This document shows, in pieces, positions 44,556 through 52,505 of a DNA stretch of 64,000 nt. Position 1 is the stretch's first letter, and the number at the start of each line of letters is the position of its first letter. Both the position numbers and the translations under genes were made by a program. The DNA comes from Pseudomonas sp. NFR16 (GTDB taxonomy: Bacteria; Pseudomonadota; Gammaproteobacteria; Pseudomonadales; Pseudomonadaceae): assembly GCF_900108875.1 (NCBI RefSeq), contig NZ_FNYJ01000007.1, positions 62,001 through 126,000 on the forward strand. The letters run 5' to 3'. The notes under the pieces were generated by a model. That model was given only the letters and a program-made list of their open reading frames with translations, was not told where the DNA came from and made no database searches.

Positions 44556-44894
44556 ATGAGCCCGTTTCGTATTCTCGCTGCTACCCTGGCCCTGTTCTTC
44601 GGGTTGCAGATGGCGCCGGCCTGCGCACAGGTCGAAGTGTCCGGCAGTGGCGATCCGGTCTACGAAATCCAGAATCCTCCTGCGTACGCGATGATCGGCG
44701 ACCTGCTGATCGCGCGCCCTTTGCTGATCGTTGCCACTGTGATCGGGGCCGGGCTTTTCGTGGTTGCCTCGCCTTTCGCCGCTGCGGGCGGCAACTTGGG
44801 CGCTACCGGTAAAGCGCTGGTGGTCGATCCAGGCAGGGCAGCGTTCGTCCGCTGCCTCGGTTGCACGACGAGCGGCTACGGCAAGCAAGACTGA
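44556..44894 (+). CDS. Small envelope protein of unknown function
   Basis: The protein has 112 residues, with the start at 44556 (GAAGGATCTGCC ahead of ATG). A signal peptide ends at PACAQ or so. One membrane helix follows (about 50-75: LLIVATVIGAGLFVVAS), then a short tail with C99 and C102 in RCLGCTTSGYG. It follows mutM in Pseudomonas genomes and is often labelled a multidrug transporter in databases, which its size does not support. The 3' end overlaps the gamma-glutamyltransferase gene by 19 bases on the other strand. Confidence 0.82.
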   Translation: MSPFRILAATLALFFGLQMAPACAQVEVSGSGDPVYEIQNPPAYAMIGDLLIARPLLIVATVIGAGLFVVASPFAAAGGNLGATGKALVVDPGRAAFVRCLGCTTSGYGKQD

Positions 44895-46618
44895 TCGGCG
44901 CAGGTCCGCACCAGCCTCAGTCGGCTGTCAGGGCTGAAAGTGTTTGAAACCCCCACGCCGCGAGGGTCGCTGGCGGCTTCGACCTTTGCGCTGTTTTTGT
45001 TCCACAGGAGTACTTGCTGATTGCCGAAGTCGCGCTTGGCTTCCTTCAGCGGGTAGCCGCGCTCACGTAAGTCAGCCAGTTCCGCCTCATTGAAAGCGCC
45101 AGATTCGTACTCCACCACGTCAGGCGTGTACTGATGGTGATAACGACGCGCAGATACCCAGTTGGCGATCGGTTGCTCGTCCAGATACTGCAGCATCGAC
45201 AGCAGCACCATGCTTGGGATTCTGCTGCCGCCGGGTGTGCCGAACGCGGCAAAGGCGTGGGGGCTCTCGATGAAGCTGGGGCTCATGCTCGAAAGCGGGC
45301 GCTTGCCCGGTTCAATGACGTTGGCCTGACTGCCCGGCAGGCCAGAGGTATTGCTGCCCTTGGGGTCGATCGAAAAATCGTCCATCTCGTCGTTGAGCAC
45401 CACGCCGGTCCCGGGAACCGTAAACGTCGAGCCAAATGGCAGATTGAGTGAGAGCGTTGCCGCAACGGCATTGCCTTCGCTGTCGAGCACAGAGAAGTGG
45501 CTGGTGTTGCCACCTTCACGCCAGCGAGGTGCCGGAGGCAGCGCGTTGTTCGGGGTCGCGCGGTGTGGATCAACGCTGGTGGAAAGCTGAAAAAGGTAAT
45601 CCGGAGCCAGCACCTGGGCGATGGGGTTGGGCACAAAGTCCGGGTCGCCGAACAGCACGCGGTCGCGGTAGGCGCGGCGCAAGACTTCCACCACGTAATG
45701 CGCGCGTTGCACGCTGGCAGATTCGCGCCAGGGCAGTTGCTGAAGCATGAACAGACTTTGCGCCAGCGCGATGCCGCCGGCGGAGGGTGGTGGCGCACTG
45801 ATCAGCTCGCGCTGGTCGGCCATCTGGAAGCGCAGCGGCGTGCGCGTGATGACGTTGTACTCTTCAAAGTCGTGGTAATTCCAGATGCCTCCTGCCCGCC
45901 TTACACTGCTGACCATCGCCTGCGCTGTCAGCCCGCTGTAAAAGCCCGCTCGCCCTTTGTCCGCCAGACGGTCCAGCGTTTGCGCCAGTTCGGGTTGGGT
46001 GATGACGTCCCCCAGGTTCGGCACATCGTTGTTGCGCAGGAACAGGCGCGCGCTTTCCTTGTTGCTGCGCAGCGCGAACAACCGCCAACTGGCGCGCTCC
46101 CGATAGACTTCATCGACCTTGAAGCCGCGGTATGCCGTGCGTATCGCAGGTGCGAGAGAGATCGACAGCGGCAGACGGCCGTACCGCTCGGCCAGCTCGA
46201 CCAGCGCTGCAGGCATTCCCGGAATCGCAGCCGCCAGCGGCCCGTTCAGAGACAGGTCAGGCTGGACGATGCCGTTGCGGTGAAACATCTTGGGCCGGGA
46301 CTTGAGCGGGGCTTTTTCGCGCGCATCCAGAAACTGATACTGAACGGGATCGCCTGCTTGCCGCAGCAGGAAAAACCCGCCACCGCCCAGGCCCGAGCCG
46401 TATGGCTCGACCACTGCCAGGGTGGCGCTGATGGCAATGGCGGCATCGAATGCGTTGCCGCCATCGATGAGGATTTCCCGACCGGCGGCGGTAGCGAGGG
46501 GATGTGGGCTGGCAATGGCGGCCTGATCAGGATGGTCAGGTTGCGCGTGGACCGAAACGGCGAACAGCAGAATGGCTGCGCCAAACAAGGAAAGTATCGG
46601 CGTTGACTTCGATGTCAT
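44876..46618 (-). CDS. ggt: Gamma-glutamyltransferase family protein
   Basis: The start at 46618 gives 580 residues and a signal peptide ending in VHA. The large subunit runs to about 360; SPHPLATAAGREILIDGGNA and PYGSGLGGGGFFLL are typical. The self-cleavage threonine is in GGNTSHFSVLDSEG, where TS replaces the usual TT. The small subunit contains MSPSFI and FGTPGGSRIPSMV. It splits gamma-glutamyl compounds such as glutathione in the periplasm, releasing glutamate and cysteinyl-glycine. Confidence 0.93.
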   Translation of the reverse strand: MTSKSTPILSLFGAAILLFAVSVHAQPDHPDQAAIASPHPLATAAGREILIDGGNAFDAAIAISATLAVVEPYGSGLGGGGFFLLRQAGDPVQYQFLDAREKAPLKSRPKMFHRNGIVQPDLSLNGPLAAAIPGMPAALVELAERYGRLPLSISLAPAIRTAYRGFKVDEVYRERASWRLFALRSNKESARLFLRNNDVPNLGDVITQPELAQTLDRLADKGRAGFYSGLTAQAMVSSVRRAGGIWNYHDFEEYNVITRTPLRFQMADQRELISAPPPSAGGIALAQSLFMLQQLPWRESASVQRAHYVVEVLRRAYRDRVLFGDPDFVPNPIAQVLAPDYLFQLSTSVDPHRATPNNALPPAPRWREGGNTSHFSVLDSEGNAVAATLSLNLPFGSTFTVPGTGVVLNDEMDDFSIDPKGSNTSGLPGSQANVIEPGKRPLSSMSPSFIESPHAFAAFGTPGGSRIPSMVLLSMLQYLDEQPIANWVSARRYHHQYTPDVVEYESGAFNEAELADLRERGYPLKEAKRDFGNQQVLLWNKNSAKVEAASDPRGVGVSNTFSPDSRLRLVRTCADQSCLP

Positions 46619-46700
46619 GCGTATCTCGCTCAGTTCAACAGGCATTTACAGCCAGTGTCTTCGGCGAAAGCGCGTATGCCGACAAATATGCCTTCGGTTT

Positions 46701-46952
46701 TTATGCCTTGCTGGTAATCAACTGGTACTTGGCCATCAGTTCGTCCTTGCTCTCGACGTGGTTCTCATCCAGGGGGATGCAGTCCACGGGGCAGACTTGC
46801 TGACACTGCGGCTCGTCGTAATGGCCGACGCACTCGGTGCACAGGTTCGGATTGATCACATAGATCTCTTCCCCCTGGGAAATTGCTTCGTTCGGGCACT
46901 CGGGTTCGCAGACGTCGCAGTTGATGCAATCGTCGGTGATGATCAGGGACAT
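46701..46952 (-). CDS. YfhL family 2[4Fe-4S] ferredoxin
   Basis: The ATG at 46952 has AGGAG five bases ahead and gives 83 residues. The nine cysteines are C9, C12, C15, C19, C38, C41, C50, C54 and C58. The long loop between C41 and C50, and the extension after C58, mark the Alvin/YfhL type, whose clusters have very low potentials. It lies upstream of coaD in the usual Pseudomonas order. The redox partner is not known from the sequence. Confidence 0.95.
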   Translation of the reverse strand: MSLIITDDCINCDVCEPECPNEAISQGEEIYVINPNLCTECVGHYDEPQCQQVCPVDCIPLDENHVESKDELMAKYQLITSKA

Positions 46953-47052
46953 GGATACTCCTGCCGCGGTCGACACCGGGGCATATCAAAACTAATGCGG
47001 CGAATTGTGCCGCATTAGCGCTCGGTATGCACCTAAGCCGTGACGCACGGAA

Positions 47053-47532
47053 TCAGGACTTGAACCGTTCACTCAGCGCCTGTGCGACCGCAGGGTGGAC
47101 GAACTTCGTGATATCACCCCCCAACGCTGCGATTTCCCTGACCAGCGTAGATGATATGAACGAATAACGTTCGGACGGCGTGAGAAAAAGACTTTCCACG
47201 TCAGGTGCCAGCTGTTTGTTCATGTTCGCCAGCTGGAATTCGTACTCGAAGTCAGACACCGCCCGCAGACCGCGCAACAGGATGTTGGCGTTCTGTTCCT
47301 GAGCAAAATGCGCCAGAAGGCTGGAGAATCCGACGACTTCGACATTGGGCAGGTGCCGGGTGGCTTCACGCGCCAGCTCGACGCGTTGTTCCAGCGGGAA
47401 GAGCGGGTTTTTCTTCGGGCTGGCGGCGACGGCAATGATGACCTGATCGAACAGGCGCGATGCGCGCTCGACCAGATCGCCATGGCCCTTGGTGATGGGG
47501 TCGAAGGTGCCTGGGTACAACACTCGGTTCAT
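47053..47532 (-). CDS. coaD: Phosphopantetheine adenylyltransferase
   Basis: The 159-residue protein carries the nucleotidyltransferase motif YPGTFDPITKGHGDL (about 6-20). The closing TPSERYSFISSTLVREIAAL binds ATP. It joins 4'-phosphopantetheine with AMP to give dephospho-CoA and works as a hexamer. It is transcribed leftward in the same direction as the ferredoxin gene, with a 100-base gap. Confidence 0.97.
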   Translation of the reverse strand: MNRVLYPGTFDPITKGHGDLVERASRLFDQVIIAVAASPKKNPLFPLEQRVELAREATRHLPNVEVVGFSSLLAHFAQEQNANILLRGLRAVSDFEYEFQLANMNKQLAPDVESLFLTPSERYSFISSTLVREIAALGGDITKFVHPAVAQALSERFKS

Positions 47533-47581
47533 CGCGTCGTCCTGGTCGGAGTCCGTAAAGGGACTGGGATGGTATCGCAGC

Positions 47582-47610
47582 GCGCCGGGTGGGCCAAGTC
47601 GGCCCGGCGC
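47582..47610 (-). terminator. GC-rich stem-loop after the aldehyde dehydrogenase gene
   Basis: GCGCCGGG...GGCC pairs with GGCC-CGGCGC around AAGTC, 17 bases after the stop at 47627. No T-run follows in the leftward direction, so termination would need help. Confidence 0.4.
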
Positions 47611-47626
47611 GGGTCCCGTCAGCCTT

Positions 47627-49066
47627 TCAGCGTATGAACAGCTTATAGATCAGCTTTTGAAGGGTCTTGCCGTAAGGCGGATAAATCAGACGTGCTGCAT
47701 TGAAGCGTTGCTTGATGAACACGCCCTTAGCCTTGCTGAACGTCAGAAATCCTTCGCGGCCATGGTAATGCCCCATGCCAGAGGCGCCTATGCCGCCGAA
47801 AGGCAGGTCGTCCTGCGCGACATGCAGCAACGTGTCATTCAGGCACACGCCGCCGGAGTGCGTCTGCTCCAGCACGCGGTTCTGTTCGGCCTTGTCGTAG
47901 CCGAAGTAATAGAGCGCCAGCGGGCGGGGGCGGGCGTTGATGTAATCGAAGGCTTGTTCGATACGCTCGTACGGCACGATGGGCAGCAGTGGCCCGAAGA
48001 TTTCGTCCTGCATCACGATCATCTCGTCACTGACATCCACCAGCAGGCTGAACGGCATTCGGCGCCCCTGACTTCGGTCGAACAGCGAGATAACCTTCGC
48101 GCCTTTGCTCCGAGCGTCGGTCAGGTAATGCTCAAGACGAGCGACATGCCGGGGGCTGATGATGGCGGTGTAGTCCGGGTTGTTATCCAGCGTAGGAAAA
48201 AAACCGGTAACGGCCTTGGTGTAGGCAGCGACGAACGCATCGACGCGATCTCTGGGGACCAGCACGTAGTCCGGGGCCACACAGGTCTGTCCTGCATTGA
48301 AGGTCTTGCCAAACGCGATCCGCTGGGCTGCGTCCTCGATCGGCACGTCAGCGGAGACGATGGCCGGCGATTTTCCGCCCAGTTCCAGCGTGACAGGCGT
48401 GAGATTTTCGGCGGCGGCGCGCATCACATGCCGCCCGATGCTGGTTGCGCCCGTGAACAGAAGGTGGTCGAAGGGCAGTCTGGAAAACGCGACGCCAACA
48501 TCGGCTTCACCGAGAACCACGGACACCAGATCTGTTGAGAACACCCGTCCTAGCAAGGTTTTCAGCAACTGGCCGGTTGCAGGCGTGGCTTCGCTGAGCT
48601 TGAGCATCACGCGATTACCCGCTGACAGCGCGCCGACCAGCGGCCCGATCGCCAGAAACAGCGGGTAATTCCACGGCACGATCACGCCCACCACGCCGAG
48701 GGGCCGATAGATCACTTTCGCGCTGGCCGGCTGGAACGCCAGACCGACGCGGCGTCGCGAAGGCCGCATCCACCTTTTCAGCTGGCGCTGAGCGTATCGG
48801 ATGTTGTGAAGACTGGGCATCAGTTCGCCGAGCAGTGTTTCGTCCGCACTGCGGTGGCTGAAATCGGCGCTGATCGCATCGATGATCGCCTGTCGTTCGG
48901 TGCTGAGCGCGCGATGCAGGCCGTCGAGCCACTGTCGTCGCTGACTCGCCGTCGGCATGGGGTTCGCGGCGAAGGCTCGGCGTTGTGCGTCGAACTGGAC
49001 GGCAAGCTCATCGTGTTGCGGAGCTAAGTTTTCCGGCAGTGGTAGACGCATGGATTCGGCAGGCAT
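47627..49066 (-). CDS. Coniferyl aldehyde dehydrogenase
   Basis: I place the start at 49066 (479 residues, MPAESMRLPLPENL), not at the ATG 49105, because the palindrome and promoter boxes at 49093-49121 lie over the longer N-terminus. The enzyme has the fold of CalB: PWNYPLFLAIGPLVGALSAG, the catalytic glutamate in VTLELGGKSPAI and the nucleophile in FNAGQTCVAPDYVL. It oxidises aromatic aldehydes such as coniferyl aldehyde from lignin. The divergent TetR gene is the likely regulator. Confidence 0.88.
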   Translation of the reverse strand: MPAESMRLPLPENLAPQHDELAVQFDAQRRAFAANPMPTASQRRQWLDGLHRALSTERQAIIDAISADFSHRSADETLLGELMPSLHNIRYAQRQLKRWMRPSRRRVGLAFQPASAKVIYRPLGVVGVIVPWNYPLFLAIGPLVGALSAGNRVMLKLSEATPATGQLLKTLLGRVFSTDLVSVVLGEADVGVAFSRLPFDHLLFTGATSIGRHVMRAAAENLTPVTLELGGKSPAIVSADVPIEDAAQRIAFGKTFNAGQTCVAPDYVLVPRDRVDAFVAAYTKAVTGFFPTLDNNPDYTAIISPRHVARLEHYLTDARSKGAKVISLFDRSQGRRMPFSLLVDVSDEMIVMQDEIFGPLLPIVPYERIEQAFDYINARPRPLALYYFGYDKAEQNRVLEQTHSGGVCLNDTLLHVAQDDLPFGGIGASGMGHYHGREGFLTFSKAKGVFIKQRFNAARLIYPPYGKTLQKLIYKLFIR

Positions 49067-49092
49067 CGTGGCGGCGCTCTCGGGTTTGAGCC

Positions 49093-49121
49093 TTTTTAGA
49101 GTCATCACTCTAAAAAGTCAA
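49093..49121 (-). promoter_or_regulatory. Promoter and overlapping TetR-type operator of the aldehyde dehydrogenase gene
   Basis: On the minus strand TTGACT (49121-49116) and TAAAAA (49098-49093) are 17 bases apart, a fair -35/-10 pair. The perfect palindrome TTTTTAGAGT-CATC-ACTCTAAAAA (49093-49116) fills the space between them, as a repressor operator would. The divergent TetR gene begins 132 bases away. Confidence 0.65.
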
Positions 49122-49247
49122 TCGGCGCCGCGCCGATGTGAATCTCGTGCAGCGGGGCGCAGTTCAAGCCGTGAAGACTGCCCGCGATCCTGAAGCTTGC
49201 GTTAAGATCCAGCACAATCCTGTTACGTCCTGACGTTTGAGCTGAGC

Positions 49248-49934
49248 ATGGCGCCGCGCATCAAAACCTTACGCATCAAGACCCGCGAACGCATCGTGCA
49301 GAGCAGCCTGGAGCTGTTCAATCAGCAAGGCGAGCGCAGTGTCAGCACCAACCACATCGCGGCGCACATGGAGATTTCGCCAGGCAATCTCTATTACCAC
49401 TTCCCCAACAAGCAGGCGATCATCGCCGAGCTGTTCGCTGAATACGAAACCCTCGTCGACAGCTTTCTCCACCCACCCAAAGGTCGCCTTCCCGGCGTCG
49501 AGGACAAGCGCCATTATCTGGTGGCGATCCTTGATGGCATGTGGCGTTATCGCTTCCTGCATCGCGATCTCGAACACTTGCTCGACGCCGATCCAGAGCT
49601 GGCAGCGCGTTATCGGCGTTTTTCCCAGCATTGTCTGATCAAGGCGATGTCTATCTATGGCGGGTTCGTCGAAGCACAGATCCTGAGCATGAGTCAGGTG
49701 CAGATCGAGTCGCTGACGCTCAATGCCTGGATCATTCTGACGTCGTGGGTCCGCTTCCTGTGCACCACCAAAGAGAACGCCACGCACTTGAGCGAAGACG
49801 CAATTCGTCGAGGCGTTTATCAGGTATTGATGCTGGAACTGGCTTATGTAACGCCCCAGGCGCACGTGGCCGTGCATGCGCTGTGCGCAGAATTTTATGT
49901 GCCGCTGAACAAGGCACTGGAGGACGCCGGCTGA
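49248..49934 (+). CDS. TetR family transcriptional regulator
   Basis: The 228-residue protein has the TetR helix-turn-helix within TRERIVQSSLELFNQQGERS and VSTNHIAAHMEISPGNLYYH (about 12-52). The ligand domain from about 60 contains many aromatic residues. It is divergent from the coniferyl aldehyde dehydrogenase gene and probably binds the palindrome in that promoter, with an aromatic aldehyde or acid as signal. The nature of the ligand is inference. Confidence 0.92.
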   Translation: MAPRIKTLRIKTRERIVQSSLELFNQQGERSVSTNHIAAHMEISPGNLYYHFPNKQAIIAELFAEYETLVDSFLHPPKGRLPGVEDKRHYLVAILDGMWRYRFLHRDLEHLLDADPELAARYRRFSQHCLIKAMSIYGGFVEAQILSMSQVQIESLTLNAWIILTSWVRFLCTTKENATHLSEDAIRRGVYQVLMLELAYVTPQAHVAVHALCAEFYVPLNKALEDAG

Positions 49935-49996
49935 GACCGGCAGGCCTCGAATCGATCGTCGTATTGCCCCATTTTCACTGTCTGCAGGAGCCCGTC

Positions 49997-50851
49997 ATGT
50001 CCATCGCGCAATTGATCAGCCCGCAACAACTGGAAGCCCGCCTCAAGCAACCGGGTCTTGTCATTCTCGATTGTCGCTCCTCGCTCGATGATCTGGACTA
50101 CGGCCAACGCAGCTACGCGGAAGGCCATATCGAGGGATCGTCCTACGCTGACCTGCTCAATGACCTGAGTGGGCCAATCGTCAAAGGGGTGACGGGTCGA
50201 CACCCTCTGCCGAATCCGCAGATGTTGACCGAACGGCTGCAGTTCTGGGGCGTCAATCCGGACAGTGATATCGTGCTGTACGACGATGGCCCCGGCGCTT
50301 ATGCCGCCCGGGCGTGGTGGTTACTGGCATGGCTGGGCAAGCGAGAAGGCGTCTATTTGCTCGATGGCGGGCTCAAAGCCTGGCATGCCGCCGGTCTGCC
50401 GTTGAGCCTGGATCCGCCGCTGCAACGAAGGGGCACCTTTCAGGGGCAGCCCGACGATGCGCTGGTACTCAGCGCCGACCAGTTGCTGGCCCGTCTGGGT
50501 CAGGCTGACCTGACCTTGATTGATGCCCGGGCGCCCGCGCGTTTTCGCGGAGAAGTCGAGCCCATCGACCCGATCGCAGGCCATATTCCGGGGGCTCAGT
50601 GCGCCGCATTCACTGATAATCTCGGCCCTGATGGTCGCTTCTTGCCTGTCGAGCAGCTCAAACAGCGCTTCGCCGAGACATTGAAAGGAAGGTCGCCGCA
50701 GGTTCTGGTCGCCTATTGCGGTTCAGGCGTCACGGCCTGCCACAACCTGTTCGCGCTGTGCCTGGCGGGTTATCCACTCGGTGGGCTCTACGCCGGATCG
50801 TGGAGCGAATGGATCAACGATCCGACCCGTGGCGTTGCAACGGGCGACTGA
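49997..50851 (+). CDS. sseA: Sulfurtransferase, 3-mercaptopyruvate type
   Basis: The start at 49997 has AGGAG seven bases ahead and gives 284 residues. Two rhodanese domains are present; the second carries the active site C241 in AYCGSGVTACHNL. CGSGVTA is the loop of 3-mercaptopyruvate sulfurtransferases, whereas thiosulfate enzymes have CRKGVTA. It moves sulfur from mercaptopyruvate to acceptors such as cyanide or thiols. It follows the TetR gene by 62 bases. Confidence 0.9.
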   Translation: MSIAQLISPQQLEARLKQPGLVILDCRSSLDDLDYGQRSYAEGHIEGSSYADLLNDLSGPIVKGVTGRHPLPNPQMLTERLQFWGVNPDSDIVLYDDGPGAYAARAWWLLAWLGKREGVYLLDGGLKAWHAAGLPLSLDPPLQRRGTFQGQPDDALVLSADQLLARLGQADLTLIDARAPARFRGEVEPIDPIAGHIPGAQCAAFTDNLGPDGRFLPVEQLKQRFAETLKGRSPQVLVAYCGSGVTACHNLFALCLAGYPLGGLYAGSWSEWINDPTRGVATGD

Positions 50852-50884
50852 TTCTCGCCCGGCGCTCGGGCTCGCCGATGCGAT

Positions 50885-51901
50885 TCAGACCTGGGCGTGA
50901 GCACCATGCACGTCCAGCAGCCAGGCGGGGATGCGCTGTTCCAGGTAGTAAGACGGGGTTCTGATCGTTCCGCCGACAAAACCCACGTGACCTCCATGGT
51001 TTTGCAGGTCGAATCGTGTGCTTGCCGACAACTCACCTGCATCAGGGAGGCTGTGTTTGAACACGAAGGGGTCGTCGAGCGATTGCACCAGCAATGTCGG
51101 CGTGCGGATCGCGCCGAGGAAATAGCGGCTTGAGGCGCGGCGGTAGTAGTCATGGGCATCCACGAAGCCGTTGAGTGGCGCTGTTACCCGCCCGTCGAAT
51201 TCCCAGAAAGTGCGCAGGTTTTTGAGCGAGCCCAATGCAGCGAGCTCCGCCAGGCCGTCGCTGAGCCCCTCGTGTTGAAAACGTCGCTGCTTGTCTTTGA
51301 TATAACCGAGCATCTCGCGCATGAAATGGCGCTGGTAGACCCGCGAGAAGCCCAGACCGATTCGGTCGGCGCATTCGTCAAGCCTGAACGGGACCGACAC
51401 GGCAGCAGCGCCTTGAAGGTTGCTGTCCAGCCCCGACTCGCCCAGATGCTTGAGCAAAATGTTGCCGCCCAGCGAGTAGCCGACAGCGTAAAGGGGCGCG
51501 AGCGGGCGTGCGGCTCTCAGGTGCGCGAGCACAGCCGCAAGGTCTTCGCTGACGCCTGAGTGATAGCTTCGCGGCAAGAGGTTCGGCTCGCCAGAACAGC
51601 CTCGCCAGTTAAGCGCTACGCTCGCCCAACCGAATTTTTCCATGGCTTGCTGCAGGCCCACCACGTAAGGCGAATTGGACGATCCGGTCAGCCCGTGCAG
51701 GACCAGAACGACCGGTACGTGGGCGTCGTGCGGCCCATGCCAGTCCATGTCGAGAAAATCGCCATCGTCCAGCCATATCCGCTCGCGGCGCCGGTCCAGA
51801 TGAATGGTCCGGCGCCAGAGCGGCCCCCAGAGGGTTTGCAAATGCGGGTTGCCGAGACCGAACGCGGGGACGAACGGGCGGCGGTCAGCTGGCGATGACA
51901 C
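50885..51901 (-). CDS. YheT-like alpha/beta hydrolase
   Basis: No ATG is available in frame; the GTG at 51901 gives 338 residues and overlaps the rsmD stop by 17 bases. The oxyanion region is VVLVLHGLTGSSNSPYV, the nucleophile elbow is YAVGYSLGGNILLKHL, and the acid and histidine lie in LDDPF and NHGGHVGFVGG. These features define the YheT/ABHD1-3 group of esterases. The substrate is unknown; membrane lipids have been suggested for the group. Confidence 0.88.
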   Translation of the reverse strand: MSSPADRRPFVPAFGLGNPHLQTLWGPLWRRTIHLDRRRERIWLDDGDFLDMDWHGPHDAHVPVVLVLHGLTGSSNSPYVVGLQQAMEKFGWASVALNWRGCSGEPNLLPRSYHSGVSEDLAAVLAHLRAARPLAPLYAVGYSLGGNILLKHLGESGLDSNLQGAAAVSVPFRLDECADRIGLGFSRVYQRHFMREMLGYIKDKQRRFQHEGLSDGLAELAALGSLKNLRTFWEFDGRVTAPLNGFVDAHDYYRRASSRYFLGAIRTPTLLVQSLDDPFVFKHSLPDAGELSASTRFDLQNHGGHVGFVGGTIRTPSYYLEQRIPAWLLDVHGAHAQV

Positions 51902-52505
51902 TTCGTTCCCACAACGCGTAGTAAACCTGTCCGGCCTTCTTTTCGCGGTGCAAGCGCCAGTTAGCGGGCAGGCCCAGTGAAGATGGCGCGGTTTCACTTT
52001 CCGTGTAGATCCAGGCGTCATCTGCCAGCCAGGCCCGTTCTTCCAGCAACGCGCACGCCGGGAGCAGAAGATTCTGGTGGAAGGGTGGGTCAAGAAACAC
52101 AACGTCGAATTGTTCCGCCGGTTGAGTCTCCAGATAGCGCAGCGCGTCGCCGCTGGAGGTCTTGCCAACCGTGCAGCGCAACGTGCCCAAATGTTCGCGC
52201 AGGCTGGAAATGGCCGCCGAATTGGTGTCCAGCGCCAGGCCCATGCTCGCCCCTCGCGACAGGGCTTCAAGGTACAAGGCGCCGCTCCCCGCGAACGGGT
52301 CCAGCACGCGCGCGCCTTCAATATAAGGCGCGAGCCAGTTGAACAGGGTTTCCCGAACGCGGTCCGGCGTAGGCCGCAGCCCCGGACCATCCGGGAAGCT
52401 CAGCCGCCGACTGCGCCATTCGCCGCCGATGATCCGCAACTGGCCCAGGCCCGTATGGATTTTGTGGCCTTTGTGGATGCGCGGCGGCTTTGAAGTCGAG
52501 GTCAT
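51885..52505 (-). CDS. rsmD: 16S rRNA (guanine966-N2)-methyltransferase
   Basis: The 206-residue protein shows LRIIGGEWRSRRLSFPDG, GLRPTPDRVRETLFNWL, motif I DPFAGSGALYLEALSRGA and the catalytic DPPF in VVFLDPPFHQNLLLPA. This is complete RsmD. It methylates G966 of 16S rRNA during small-subunit assembly. The start shares one base with the stop of the M16 gene upstream (TAATG), and the hydrolase start lies inside its end, so four genes are read as one unit. Confidence 0.97.
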   Translation of the reverse strand: MTSTSKPPRIHKGHKIHTGLGQLRIIGGEWRSRRLSFPDGPGLRPTPDRVRETLFNWLAPYIEGARVLDPFAGSGALYLEALSRGASMGLALDTNSAAISSLREHLGTLRCTVGKTSSGDALRYLETQPAEQFDVVFLDPPFHQNLLLPACALLEERAWLADDAWIYTESETAPSSLGLPANWRLHREKKAGQVYYALWERSVIAS

